A stretch of DNA of 64,000 bases from Unio delphinus (taxonomy: Eukaryota > Mollusca > Bivalvia > Unionida > Unionidae), in assembly GCA_029339505.1 (NCBI GenBank), contig JAQISU010000119.1:3096501-3160500 (forward strand), in the 5' to 3' direction. A program made the translations under genes and the position numbers. Positions 36,025 to 47,606 of this stretch are shown here, in pieces (position 1 is the first letter of the stretch; every line of letters begins with the position of its first letter). A model generated the notes under the pieces. It was not told the DNA's origin. It did not search any database and saw nothing but the letters and a program-made list of their open reading frames with translations.

Positions 36025-37461
36025 TTACATATTTTCCACTGGTGCATCAACTACCTTCATTCGTCCACCAATACCTTCGAGTAGCATTGATTTGTCTCTG
36101 AGGATAACAGAAACTGCTCTATATTCGGGGATAGTGATGGCACCTGCTGCATTAGTCGGACGAGTTACACGAGCTCTGAAGTGTACGTCAACTACGGATT
36201 GTCTTGTTAAGTCAAGATGTTCCAGCGAGAAGTAATAAATGTGATATCGTTTTCTAAAATCAAATTGTGATATTTGCAGACCAGTATCCACATTATTATC
36301 GCGTCCCATAAATGACAACAAACGATGATACATGCGTGATATTTGGTTGGTTCCGTAATCAAGTTGTATATCCTCGGATGGTTCTTGTTGACCGTTTATC
36401 TTCAGTGAAACTTAATTACACCCAATTTGATCAAATATCATATGGCTGCGTGCTTGTGAACCCAATCGCGTCTTATCCTGTAACGCAATAAATATATGAT
36501 GCGGAGCTGAAACACCTTGTTTTGATGCCAGGTGCCATGTAAGTGTACCATCAATATTATAATCCATGGTATCTGTGGTCACTGTTAGCCAACTTAGCAA
36601 TGATTTTCCTCCACGGTCCATAAATGATAGTAATTTTTCTTCCACAATGATTGATGGGAGTCATTACTGGCATCCATAATGATAGTTTTGATATAATGAC
36701 TTACCCTCAGCAGCACCAGCACTACGCCAGATTGCATCATTATCAACACCCGTTCTCTAGAGTGCTACTGTATGCTTCGCTCCATAGATAACTTTTCTAA
36801 CATTTCTGCAAAATCCGAATATATGATGTAGATCGCGCATGAAAATTTTCTACGCTGTCCTTGCAACACTGATACGCGTGTTGCAAACCCCAAGTTGTAA
36901 TTGGGATAAACGCTTTTTATAATATCAAAGGGAGCAACTGGTAATGCTTCGTGTGCAAGAGAACCAGCTGTTTGTGGATTAACTGCAGTACCTTCTGGTG
37001 TCAGCAATTTAGTATACTGAATGTGTTCAAGGTGATCAGTGAGATCCTTAGAAATCATAGACGGACCTGCCGATCTTGTATAATCATCGGAGTATCTTGC
37101 TAACCCCACTAATGTTGTAGCAATATCAACCTCACGCTCTATAGATTCTCTTCCATCAATCAAGTATCCAGCACTCTCAAATATCGCCATGATTCCATTA
37201 TTGACAAAACCAATTCGGATATTTTCATCATCTGCATATGGTGTATTACCAACAACATCTTTGTACAAGTTCTCATTCTATTTCGATAAACGCTTCAGCG
37301 TGTAGAAACTATTTGCTGGTATCATGGACTTGATGTTCGATTCTTGATCGAAGATCCGGTTGTACTGAATGATAGGAAAAATACTGATAGTTAAGTGGAG
37401 AATCATCTTTACGCACTGGCGCATCTAAATCAAACGCTGTGTCAGGGGACGATTTGAACAT
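36025..37461 (-). pseudogene. Major capsid protein (double jelly-roll type)
   Basis: About 460 residues. Starts MFKSSPDTAFDLDAPVRKDD and ends MKVVDAPVENM. Recognisable blocks are SSIE-type strand region, EAFIE, FVNNGIMAIFESAGYLIDG, VDIATTLVGLARYSDDYTRS, SFMDRGGKSLLSWLTVTTD, FIALQDKTRLGSQARSHMIF and MGRDNNVDTGLQISQFDF. It aligns block for block with 49452-50837 of Element 2. In Polintons and adintoviruses this position holds the double-jelly-roll MCP. The fold is inferred from context and beta-rich blocks. Frame breaks near 37270, 36770, 36650 and 36410. Confidence 0.78.
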
Positions 37462-37509
37462 ATTATTATATATTTCTTGATCTAAATCGTGATCTCGCTT
37501 GCGATTTAA

Positions 37510-37921
37510 AACCTATTCCCGCTATTATTTTTGCAGTAATATTTCCCTGAGTGTCATATCCATCATTTATCCGTGATGCTATATTCTGTTACACCGCAAT
37601 GTTTACTATTTTGCTAACACTTGCAGGCATAATTTCCGTAGATGGTAGTGGTCCTAGTGATTTTATCATTGGTGGTTTCCTTCTCCGCCGATTTAACGCT
37701 ACTAGTTTTTCTTTAGCCGCGGAAAATGCCCTCCTGGCAACATCACCAACAGCGCTTATACCCTTATCGCGAATAACATAAATAGCTTTCATTGATAATT
37801 GTTTTGCGATTGGTGCTATTTTTGGAGCCATTCATGTAAATAACCCTGCAATGGTATTGCCGAGACCATGTCCATAGTACGCTCTATAAACTGGCAATCT
37901 TGAGTTTACTACATATACCAT
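37510..37921 (-). pseudogene. Basic Gly-rich virion/core-like protein (C)
   Basis: Starts MVYVVNSRLPVYRAYYGHGL (G-x-G near the start), then an in-frame TGA replaces the Arg codon of Element 2, then MAPKIAPIAKQL, GISAVGDVARRAFSAAKEKL and a basic patch NRRRRKPP. Small Gly-rich basic proteins of this layout are common next to the MCP in Polinton-like viruses and are compared with adenovirus core or pVI/pX-like proteins. The comparison is by layout only. Confidence 0.65.
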
Positions 37922-37989
37922 AATTAGTTTGCTGTGGTTGTAATGTATGATCTTCTTATTTAAATGCTATTTATCTAGTCGTAAATTGT

Positions 37990-39118
37990 TAGCAGTTTCA
38001 GTGATTTAACCACTATGGTAACCGTACAAATCCGTAGGATTTTGGCTAGCTCATCAATAAACTCTTGGTTTACACCAATATCCATGATACCACTCTCAAA
38101 TAGTCGTCTGCTGATATCAGCTGCCTCATTAATTACATCCGGTGAGTTATTTCCGACTCGTATCCCTCCTACAAGAACTTCTAATCGTGATATATCCCCG
38201 AGAATATTACTAGGACAATGAACTAGACCACTACCTGAAAAACCTATTGGAGTTCCACTCTGAGAAAATCCCTTTCCATTTATTTTTTAGTGATATCAGT
38301 TGCACCCTGCAAAGAGGGGTTTCGTATATGAAAAAGTTTTGATTGCTCTGGTAATCTTAAGAAATCCAGGATCTGATTGCTTCTCTGTGGATGATTTAGC
38401 TTTGTTAATGCTTCTATAAAATCATTATATGTGTCATCTTTTTTCGATGCCCTAACTGCACTTGTAAGCACACGATATAATCCATTAATCCATGATTCTT
38501 CATCATGAAGATTATAATCATTTTGGATATACTTTCTTCTCTGATGAAAACTCCTAACGACGAAATTATCTAATTATTTCATAGAATCAAATTTCATATC
38601 TCTTTTTTCATCTAATTTACCTGGAAGGAATTTATCATTGAATACAACTCGTCCACTAGCAATATCACCTTCGTCTTCTTCTTCTTCTTCTTCTTGTTCA
38701 AGCGGGTCATCATGTGGTGGGATAGTATCAATATCACCCTCTTCTTCTTCTTCAATAGTATCACCTTGTTGTTGAAGTCGTGCAGTGGTTATTCAATCAC
38801 CAGGAAGTGTTTTTAAAGATTTCTTTGCTTGCTTGGATTTCTTTGCTATTTTTTCAAGTACAGGAAGATGGGCTGGTCTTTCTCTCGTTGCTCTTCAGGA
38901 ATATTTCCCCATATGGCTTTTTCAGTGATTGATATGACTTTTCCCGTTGCAGTGGTTACTGGTTTGAATAGCTGTTGAGTGTTTGCTGCAAAATCACTTT
39001 GAAATAATTGTCTCGTTTGGAGCATATTTCGAACGGAATCACGAACTGGAATAAACTTCTTAATCGAAGCTAATCGTTCACATGCTAATTTAGTTGGCAA
39101 TGCTTCACCCACCAATAT
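37990..39118 (-). pseudogene. Charged helical structural-region protein (A)
   Basis: Order: VGEALPTKLACERLASIKKF near 39100, FAANTQQLFKPVTTATGK, an acidic Glu/Asp run (38680-38760), FLPGKLDEKRDMKF, ASKKDDTYNDFIEALTKL near 38430, and a C-terminal SRLEVLVGGIRVGNNSPDVI with NEAADISRRLF near 38150. Stops at 38846, 38577 and 38280 and frame changes break it. It matches 48011-48979 of Element 2, including the conserved LEVL(V/I)GG-R-GNNSP end. No known domain; possibly a scaffold or minor virion protein. Confidence 0.55.
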
Positions 39119-39324
39119 AAATACAATATACGATCTAAATTGTAAGTGAAAAAAAAGTCACCCGAAATTCTTTTGTGTGTTATATACTTCCACGTAGTGA
39201 TTAATCATCATTGACACCTGTCTATAGAATTTTGTTCTAATTGAGTAAGCGCATACCTGTCTATAGTACTTCTGTTCCATACCCTGTATTACTCATGTAT
39301 GGCGTGTTTACTGTGTTGTGGTAA

Positions 39325-39670
39325 TCAAGGGGGATTTTCATTTTGGCGGATAATCTCTTTTATTCTTTTGATTTTCGAGTTAATTGTGCGTTTGATTTCA
39401 TAGTGTTTCCCCAATTCGTTTCTGACCTTTTCGACAGCATTGAATAACGGGACGAACTTATTGATGTCATTACAGAATGCAAAGGAGTCATAAATAGCGT
39501 GCAGAATTCTCTGTATAAAGGAATAGGATTTTGTTATTCCTAGCGCTATCATCAATATCTTGAAATTCAGAAAGAATTTGATTACAATTTAATGTATCTG
39601 ACAATTGAATTCCTTGATTTATCAAACTTGAAATCTTGTTAATAATCTCGTTTATATTTTCGAAATTCAT
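39325..39670 (-). pseudogene. Small helical protein (L)
   Basis: Starts MNFENINEIINKISSLINQG; after one frameshift (~39545) it continues SYSFIQRILHAIYDSF, INKFVPLFNAVEKVRNELG and KIKRIKEIIRQNE. About 115 residues, wholly helical in appearance. Homologous to 55660-56026 in Element 2, where the gene lies at the other end of the structural cluster and on the opposite relative strand. Confidence 0.65.
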
Positions 39671-39727
39671 ATATGAAATATTATGTAGTTAATATAATAA
39701 TTTTTTACCCGTTTTTTCATATGATAT

Positions 39728-40020
39728 GATGAACTCCATTCGCAATAAGGTGTATTCACATCTTATTATGCTTAGAGATATTATGCAAGTTATATATGAT
39801 GATGAACTCCGTTCGCAATAAGGTGTATTCACATCTTATTATGCCTAGAGATATTATGCAAGTTATATATGATGATGATCTCCATTCGCAATAAGGTGTA
39901 TTCACATCTTATTATGCCTAGAGATATTATGCAAGTTATATATGATTATATATGATGATGAACTCTATCCGCAATAAGGTGTATTCACATTTTATTACGC
40001 CTAGAGATATACATCAAGAT
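39728..40020. repeat. Tandem repeat, 73-bp unit, four copies
   Basis: Units start at 39728, 39801, 39874 and 39957 (the last after a 10-bp insertion). Each contains gatgaactcc, ttcgcaataaggtgtattca, tcttattatgcctagagata and ttatgcaagttatata. Degenerate relatives lie at 56180-56310 in Element 2. Confidence 0.93.
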
Positions 40021-40560
40021 ACCCCATTTGGAACCCTTCAGAGGGACCCAGAGGTTACAAATCCCATTTGGAACCCCTCAGGTGTTATTCACATCTGACC
40101 GGACCCAGAGGTACCACAAAACATAGTCTCCAAGAGGAGATCTAACTCGCCAAATAGCGGATTAGAATTCCAAGAAGGTATATATCGTGAATGGACGCCA
40201 CATTTACATATATACATATTTGATATATAGGACAACACATCCTTTTTCAACCCCCAATTCGAGTGTTATGGCGAGTTTGTAAGGCACACATATATACAAT
40301 GACATGGTTATGGTATTTACAATGAATTATATATGAAATATAACAATGGATTATAGGATGACAATGGTATGCTGGGGGCGAATCTACATTCAAACTGAAA
40401 CCAATCATAAAACCCACAACCCGGTTTGAATGCCAAAGACATTCACATCGCATGTGACGGTGTGTGATATATGGTTGTTTCAGTCTGAGTTTCGAATGGC
40501 TTAAAGCCCCCAATTATATAGAAAAACCTTCTAAATCGGTACCGTCGACAATAATGCCTG
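40020..40560. other. Conserved non-coding block of the element family
   Basis: Ordered words shared with 56310-56760 of Element 2: cccatttggaacccctcagg / cctccagttcgg, gagatctaactcgccaaatagcgg / gatatctaattcgtcaaaaaacgg, gaatggac, gggggcg, tctacattca and gcccccaat. Protein coding is not evident. It may hold promoters, an origin or an RNA. The rest to the right TIR (40561-40710) is unremarkable. Confidence 0.6.
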
Positions 40561-40710
40561 CCACGAGATTCAAACTATGGGCCCCAGGACAAGATCCCAA
40601 AGTGTATGGAATACGCCAAATGTTCCAATCTACATGTATGTGCTTTTGAATACGATATATGTGTAAACAACACAAAAAATCCCATTTGAGATTACTCTCT
40701 TTCATAAACC

Positions 40711-40832
40711 GCAGGGGGTGTGACAACGAATTTGCGTTCCCAAAGGAAACTTTTTTTTACGATTTTGGAGGAAGCCTTGGTTTGCCAAATGGACGCTTCT
40801 AAAAAGTTGTCGGATTTGCCAGCCTATGCTGC
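40711..40832 (-). repeat. Element 1 right terminal inverted repeat
   Basis: Reverse complement of 20001-20124 with scattered differences, ending ...cctatgctgc before the TSD TGGTTT (40833-40838). Confidence 0.92.
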
Positions 40833-40872
40833 TGGTTTTGACACATATTAGTAGAAACATACTTCACACCAT

Positions 40873-42365
40873 TAATACTTGATGATTATTAAGTAATGGA
40901 GATAAACGCAATGCGGTGATAGATATTAATGATTATTAAGTAATGGGGATGAAGGTAATAAAATAATCACTATTAATGATTATTAACTAATGGAGTTGAA
41001 GGCAATAAAATGATAGCTATTGATGATTATTACGTAATTGGGATGAAGTGAATAAAATGATAGCTATTAATGATTATTAACTAATTGCTATTAATGATTA
41101 TTAATTAAATGGGATGAAGGCAATAAAATAATAGCTATGAATGATTATTAAGTAATGGGGATGAAGGCAATAAAATAATCGCTATTGATGATTATTAAGT
41201 AATGGAGTTGAAGGCAATAAAATGATAGCTATTGATGATTATTAAGTAATGGGGACGAAGGCAATAAAATGATAGCTATTGATGATTATTAAGTAAATGG
41301 GATGAAGGCAATAAAATAATAGCTATTGATGATTATTAAGTAAATGGGATGAAGGCAATAAAATAATAGCTATTAATGATTATTAACTAATGGGGATGAA
41401 GGGAAAAAAATTGATAGCTAATATAATTATCAAGTAATGGAGATGAAGGCAGTTACAAGATAGCTATTGATGATTATTAAGTAATGAAGATGAAGGCAAT
41501 AAAATAATAGCTATTGATGATTATTAAGTACTGGGAATGAAGTGAATAAAATGATAGCTATTGATGATTATTAACTAATGGAGATGGAGGCAATACAATA
41601 ATCGCTATTAATGATTATTAAGTAAATGGGATGAAGGCAATAAATAATAGCTATTAATGATTATTAAGTAATGGGGATGAAGGCAATAAAATAATCGCTA
41701 TTGATGATTATTAAGTAATGGAGTTAAAGACAACAAAATTATAGCTATTGATGATTATTAAGTAATGGAGATGAAGGCAATACAATAATCACTATTCATG
41801 ATTATTAAGTAATGGAGTTAAAGACAATAAAATGATAGCTATTGATGATTATTAAGTAATGGAGTTAAAGACAATAAAATGATAGCTATTGATGATTATT
41901 AAGTAATGGAGTTAAAGACAATAAAATGATAGCTATTGATGATTATTAAGTAATGGAGTTAAAGACAATAAAATGATAGCTATTGATGATTATTAAGTAA
42001 TGGAGTTAAAGACAATAAAATGATAGCTATTGATGATTATTAAGTAATGGGGATGAAGGCAATAATATGATAGCTAATGATTATTAACTAATGGCGATGA
42101 AGTCAATAAAATGATAGCTATTGATGATTATTAAGTAAATGGGATGAAGGCAATAAAATAATAGCTATTAATGATTATTAACTAATGCGGATCAAGGGAA
42201 AAAAATGATAGCTATTGATAATAATTAAGTAAAGCGGATGAAGACAATAAAGTGATAGTCATTGATGATTATTAATTAATGGAGGTCAAGACAATAAAGT
42301 GACAGGTATTAATGATTATTAAGTAAATGAGTTAAAGGCAATAAAAAGATAGCTATTGATGATTT
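40873..42365. repeat. ~48-bp minisatellite array
   Basis: About 30 tandem units of gatgattattaagtaatgg + ggatgaaggcaataaaat + gatagctatt, including a recent homogeneous block (41800-42030) whose units read gagttaaagacaataaaatg. The array begins about 40 bp beyond the right TSD of Element 1. Confidence 0.95.
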
Positions 42366-42479
42366 TGTGCATGCTCAATAGGTTCTTCACGTTGCAAGTT
42401 CTATACGAGTTCTTTATTTTCTCTCACATGACATAATTAAGATAAATGATATGCCATAAGAAGTTAACTTAAAATAATT

Positions 42480-42735
42480 GGGTTATAGTCACATGATGTT
42501 TATGTTTTATAACCATAATGTTAGGGTTGTGTTCAAATGACTTACTGTTTGATAATGTGAATAATAGGATTATTGTCACATGACTTTTACTGTTTGATAA
42601 TGTAAATATTAGGGTTATTGTCAGATGACTTTTACTGTTTGATAATGTTAATAATAGGGTTATGGTCACATGACTTACTGTTTGATTATGTAAATATTAC
42701 GGTTATTGTCACATGACTTTTACTGTTTCATATTC
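42480..42735. repeat. ~62-bp tandem repeat
   Basis: Four to five degenerate copies of gttattgtcacatgactttt + actgtttgataatgtaaata. They end just upstream of the second TM exon acceptor. Confidence 0.85.
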
Positions 42736-42762
42736 TTGATGAAGACATTATTTATATTACAG

Positions 42763-42861
42763 GTTATAAACATGCATATACTCTTGGCCTAGTACTTGGC
42801 CTAAGCTTAGGCATTACATTTATAGTTGGCTGTATCATTATTGCGAGCCTCATATCTACAG
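42763..42861 (+). CDS. Host exon encoding a transmembrane segment (copy 2)
   Basis: A 99-bp exon, acceptor tttatattacag, donor gtgagt, phase 1-1. It encodes YKHAYT then LGLVLGLSLGITFIVGCIII and ASLIST, a membrane helix. Length, phase and the LG-x-x-LG-x-SLGI core match the exon at 18422-18520, showing duplication. They could be alternative TM exons of one gene or belong to tandem paralogues. Element 1 and the minisatellite lie between them. Confidence 0.72.
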
Positions 42862-42890
42862 GTGAGTTATATTTCATAATGGTTTAATTC

Positions 42891-42892
<2 letters not shown>

Positions 42893-42974
<82 letters not shown>

Positions 42975-43002
42975 TAATAATAATACTAATAATAATAATA
43001 GA

Positions 43003-43086
<84 letters not shown>

Positions 43087-43088
43087 AA
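42893..43088. repeat. (AAT)n microsatellite, LINE tail
   Basis: Long AAT run with a few interruptions, directly abutting the 3' end of the following minus-strand LINE. It is probably the expanded retrotransposon tail. Confidence 0.93.
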
Positions 43089-46020
43089 AGAGGACTTTAT
43101 ATAGCGCCTAATCTTTAGAAGCTATAAGCGCTTTACAACATCTATAATGATATGATTACACTACAGAAAAACAAATAACAAAAACCATAAAATAGTAAAA
43201 CATAAAAACAAGCTGAAAACATAGAAGATACAAAACATTATTAGGTCTTTAAGTTTGGGTCTGCAATTGAAAAAGATTACTTTTAAGAGCACTCTGACAA
43301 GGGAACACTGTGTCTTTGTGTCTATTTTCAATGGGCAATTCGTTCCACATTGCCGAGCCCTGATATGCAAAAGAACGTTGTCCATATGATTTCGTTTTCA
43401 TAGTGGAAACCATGAGTATAAGATTGCCAGAAGAGGAGCGTAAGTATCTTGCTGCTGTATACACATGAGTGAGGCTGGATAGGAATGTTGGACTGGAATT
43501 TGTCTGTGAAACATAGCACAGAGAACAAATTTTGTGTTTGATTCTGTATCGAATTGATAGCCAGTGTAGGGTACAGAGCAGTGGTGAGGTGTGTTCTGAT
43601 CGAGGTAGTCTAAAGATGATCCAAGCAGCTGTGTTTTGAACTTTTTGAAGTTTCTGGAATAGATATTATGACGAACCAGACAGAATTGAGTTACAATAGT
43701 CCAGTATTGAAAGTTCTTATGAACACACAAGTGTTATAGTGGTTTTAACTGAAAGATATTTGTGAATAGTACTGATGCATCTCAATTCAAAATATGCAGC
43801 CTTGTAGATGTTCATGACATGTTGGTGCAATGTGACAGTGCTGTCTAGAGTAACACCTAGGTTTCGTACTGACTGAGAATTTAATGTTAGTGTTGCTGAT
43901 ATTTATTGTCTGAGGTAAAAGGATGTGAATGAGAAAGCTTTGTGTTGTGATCAGAATAGCCTTATTTGTATCATCATTCATCTGCAGCTTGTTACATGTC
44001 ATTCATGACTTCACATCCGAAATTCACCTCTCTTACTCCATGGATGGTAACATCAACTTCAGTTGGGTGGCTCGACTTGTATATTTGGGTGTCAACAGCA
44101 TACAATTGGTGAGACACTGGGTGACGATCTATGACACTTGAGAGCGGCTGAGTACATATAATGAACATAACAGGTCCAAGAACAGACCCCGGTGGAACAC
44201 CACAACATAGATGAACTGTGTTGGAATGTATTCCATTTGCAGATAAAATTTGTTTCCATTTGACTAAGTAGGACTTGAGCCACTGTAAGGCTATACTCTG
44301 AATGCCAAATATAGCTGGAGATGGTGAATTAATATATCATGGTCTATTGTGTCAAATGCTATAGACAAATCTGTAATCTTTCCACTATCCAACGCAGAGA
44401 GAATGTCATTAAATACTTTCAGAAGAGTAGTTTCCATACTGTGGCAAGGGCAATATGGAGACTGTGCATTGCTAAAAAGACTGTGTGAATTCAAATGAGA
44501 TACAAGTTTGGTTAGAACAATTTTTTTGAAGATTTTTTTTATAGGAATAGGAGATTAGAAACTGGGTGGTAGTTCTTTAAATCGTTATGGTCAAGTGTTG
44601 GTTTCTGAAGCAGAGGTTTTACGATGGCAGTTTTGAAGAAAAATTGAGAATTCCCCAGATGAGAGAGATTTATTAATAACATCAGTTAGTGAAGGCAATA
44701 TTGTGTCTAAGCACTCAAGTAGCAGTGATGTCAGAATTGGATCATGTTCACAAGACTTTGGTGCACTTTTCATCACGATTGTCAGTACTAAATCAATAGG
44801 GACAAATTCAAATACTCTTAATGGTTGTCGCTGAATTTCTGTATAACTGTATGGTGACAAGTCAATTGAAATTGTGTTGTCAAGCGAATCTCTAATGGCA
44901 TGTATTTTGTCATGGAAGAAATTTGCAAATAGGTCGGGAAGGTGTACTGGAGAGAAGGTAGTTGGAGGTGGTGTACATTTGGTCCTTGACGTTAGTTTGT
45001 TAGTTATCTTGAAGAGCTCTTGCAGCTGGAACTCTCCGTGATCCTATTACTGTATAGGGATAATTTTACTAAATGGACTATGTTTGGGACGTTCTTCTTA
45101 GCGTCTTCATAGATTTGTTTATGAATAGAGAGTCTGGTGGAAAGCCAAAGCCTCTCTGCCTTTCGGCAATGTTTTTTAGCAGTGCGAAGCTGGTCCCTAA
45201 CACTGCTATACCATGGAGAACACTTTTTTTATTGATAATTTGAATTTGGTGGCTGGGGCATGTTTTTCAAGTAATGAATGCAGGCAGTTATCGAGTTATT
45301 CTTCTGTAGGATGTAAGTAAGATGTTAGTTTTTTTTGGAATGTCATTCATGAATTTGGTTCTGTTTATCATACGGGGGTTTCTCTTAGCAAATAAAGGTG
45401 GAGGGTTAGGGACTGATACATCGAGATGGCATACAATGCAGAGGTGATCTGATGCAAGTTCATGGGATGCAAGGTCAGATTGCAGAATAGTATTATCAGA
45501 TCTATAAAGAAATCAGTCTAAAATGTGACCAAGCTTATGGTTGGGTTGGTTAACTGACTGTTTAAGATTATAAACATGAATGGACATGTATGGGTTTCTA
45601 GGACAAAGTGAAAGTTGAAATCTCCAAGAATAACTAAGTTGCCACCTATCGTATTTCCATACTCCAGAAGATTTGGGAATTGCACCAAAAAGGGAGATTG
45701 AGAGATTGAGTCAGCTTGTTGCTTCTACTAGGAGGAGGTTGGTAGAGAAAGAAACAATGGACTGACCTTCGTTTCCAGTGTGAGTGCTGTTTGGACTAGC
45801 ACAAACTTCGTGTGGCAGAAATATAAGGTTGTGTTGTACTTTAGGCATTTTATCATGGGATTCTTTGTGATGACAGCAATTCCACCTCCGTGAGAGTTGC
45901 GGGGGAAACGACTTGATGTTAAATCCGTACACTTGGGTTCATGGCCTGATTTTTTGACATGTTTCTGTCAGGAAGAAGATGTCGATAATCTGGTCGGTTG
46001 TAAAATGAACTATTTCTGTG
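43089..46020 (-). mobile_element. CR1/L2-like LINE, decayed
   Basis: Minus-strand non-LTR element. Its 3' end reads agcgcttatagcttctaaag then ggcgctatataaagtcctct before the AAT tail, a common LINE 3' end. Going 5': GSAMWNELPIENRHKD and a FKSALK-like end of ORF2 (43260-43420), RT fragments LSIAFDTIDHDILIHHLQLY (44300) and SCEHDPILTSLLLECLDTIL (44760), and endonuclease fragments LVILGDFNFH (45640) and ASDHLCIVCHLDVS (45430). Many stops; 5' truncated or eroded near 46000. Confidence 0.85.
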
Positions 46021-46067
46021 CACTTTTATGTGGACCTACTGATTGAGCGTTGAATAATGCAAAACAT

Positions 46068-46367
<300 letters not shown>

Positions 46368-46783
46368 TGAGCCTTCAATGTAGAGAACTCAAAATATAGA
46401 TAAAACGGATAGCTTATAGAACACTAAGATTTATTTAGTCTGAGCATGGTTTAAAACAACAATTCAGCATAAGTTTTTAATGAGCTTTGTTCCAACATTA
46501 CATAACACATATAGGGCATTACAACAAGCCTGAGTAGTTAGACACTCAAGCACATAGATACTATTTGGATAAGACACACAGTGCATGATTTAAGACATGA
46601 ATAAGCAAAGTATTTTAAATGTCAGCAAACGGGAATTTAGAATCTGTATATATTCTTTTTTAAATGGTAATTTAGGATTTTTTAAAAATATTAGACAAAA
46701 CTGACATTTTAAATATATGCAGAAGCTTCAGATTAGGACAAAGAGCTAATGAAACAAAAGACACCAGCACTACATAAGTAATA

Positions 46784-47205
46784 CAAATTCATGAGAATGC
46801 AAGAAAAGTATGAAATACCAACACTACACGAGTAAATACAAATTCATGAGAATGCAAGAAAGGTAAGAAACACTACACAAGTAAATACAAATTCATGAGA
46901 ATGCAAGAAAGGTATGAAACACCGACACTACACCAGTAAATACAAATTCATGAGAATGCAAGAAAAGTATAAAACACCGACACTATACAAGTAAATACAA
47001 ATTCATGAGAATGCAAGAAAGGTATGAAACACCGACAATACACAAATATATACAAATTCATGAGGATGCAATAAAGGTATGAAACACTGACACTACACAA
47101 GTAATTACAAATTCATGAGAACACAATAAAGGTATGAAACACTACACAAGTAAATACAAATTCATGAGAATGCAAGAATTGTATGAAACACCGACAATAC
47201 ACAAG
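46784..47205. repeat. Tandem repeat, ~55-65 bp units
   Basis: About seven to eight copies of tacaaattcatgagaatgca + agaaaggtatgaaacaccga. The array ends where the Gypsy LTR begins at 47211. Confidence 0.92.
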
Positions 47206-47210
47206 TATAT

Positions 47211-47606
47211 TGTTATATATTTTTGACGTGAGTCATTTATATTTATTTTTATTGTTTGCCAGATCCAAATTTGACATTTTAAGTTTAAGATTTATTCATT
47301 GGAAAATGATCTGTACTTTACAAATAAACACCAGGTGTTGACTTCATTTCTGACCTGGCTTCAAAGTTGTAAACAAGCTTTTAAAATGATTGGTTGACTC
47401 CAAGGACATTATGGAGCTTCGTATAAACATTTTTCTGTTTTTAGTTGGGTCATACGGTGGGTATGTGAGATTTTGAACGTAAATTTGTTCTCAAAGATTC
47501 TAGATCACGTGATCCCTTTCTTGTTTACGTAAAAACAGGTATATAAATTATATTTTGAGAGCAAACTAGAGAGTAGAACTTGGGCTTTTAGAATATTAAG
47601 TTGTGT
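47211..47606 (+). repeat. Gypsy LTR, left half (split by Element 2)
   Basis: Begins TGTTATATAT and matches the reverse complement of the 15607-16410 LTR: gacattttaagtttaaga, aataaacaccaggtgttgac, ttgggtcatacggtg and gaatattaagttgtgt. It stops at ttgtgt (47601-47606), where Element 2 begins, and resumes at 63906. No polypurine tract precedes it, so it is a 5' or solo LTR. Confidence 0.9.
47601..47606. repeat. Element 2 target-site duplication, left (TTGTGT)
   Basis: Repeated at 63906-63911. The undisturbed LTR at 15.9-16.0 kb has a single TTGTGT at this position, which proves the duplication. One T at the right is ambiguous between TSD and TIR. Confidence 0.9.

Larger units (their letters stand above)
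20001..40832 (-). mobile_element. Element 1: Polinton/Maverick-like virus-transposon
   Basis: A 20.8-kb element with ~123-bp terminal inverted repeats starting AGCAGC, a 6-bp TSD and the Polinton core gene set: rve integrase, PolB, A32-type ATPase and capsid-like protein. Oriented by its structural genes and polymerase it runs on the minus strand. Without the nested LINE (~5.9 kb) and SINE (~0.27 kb) it would be about 14.6 kb, close to the usual 15-20 kb. All major genes are broken. No adenain-like maturation protease was recognised, though such a protease is typical of the group. The family is shared with Element 2, but protein divergence shows an independent insertion. Confidence 0.92.

Noticed and set aside
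37551..38221. Plus-strand ORFs of 68-76 codons across genes A and C of Element 1
   Set aside because: Antisense shadows of minus-strand genes that have homologues in Element 2.
39728..40020. CRISPR-like array
   Set aside because: Repeats are contiguous 73-bp tandem units without unique spacers, and the context is animal DNA.
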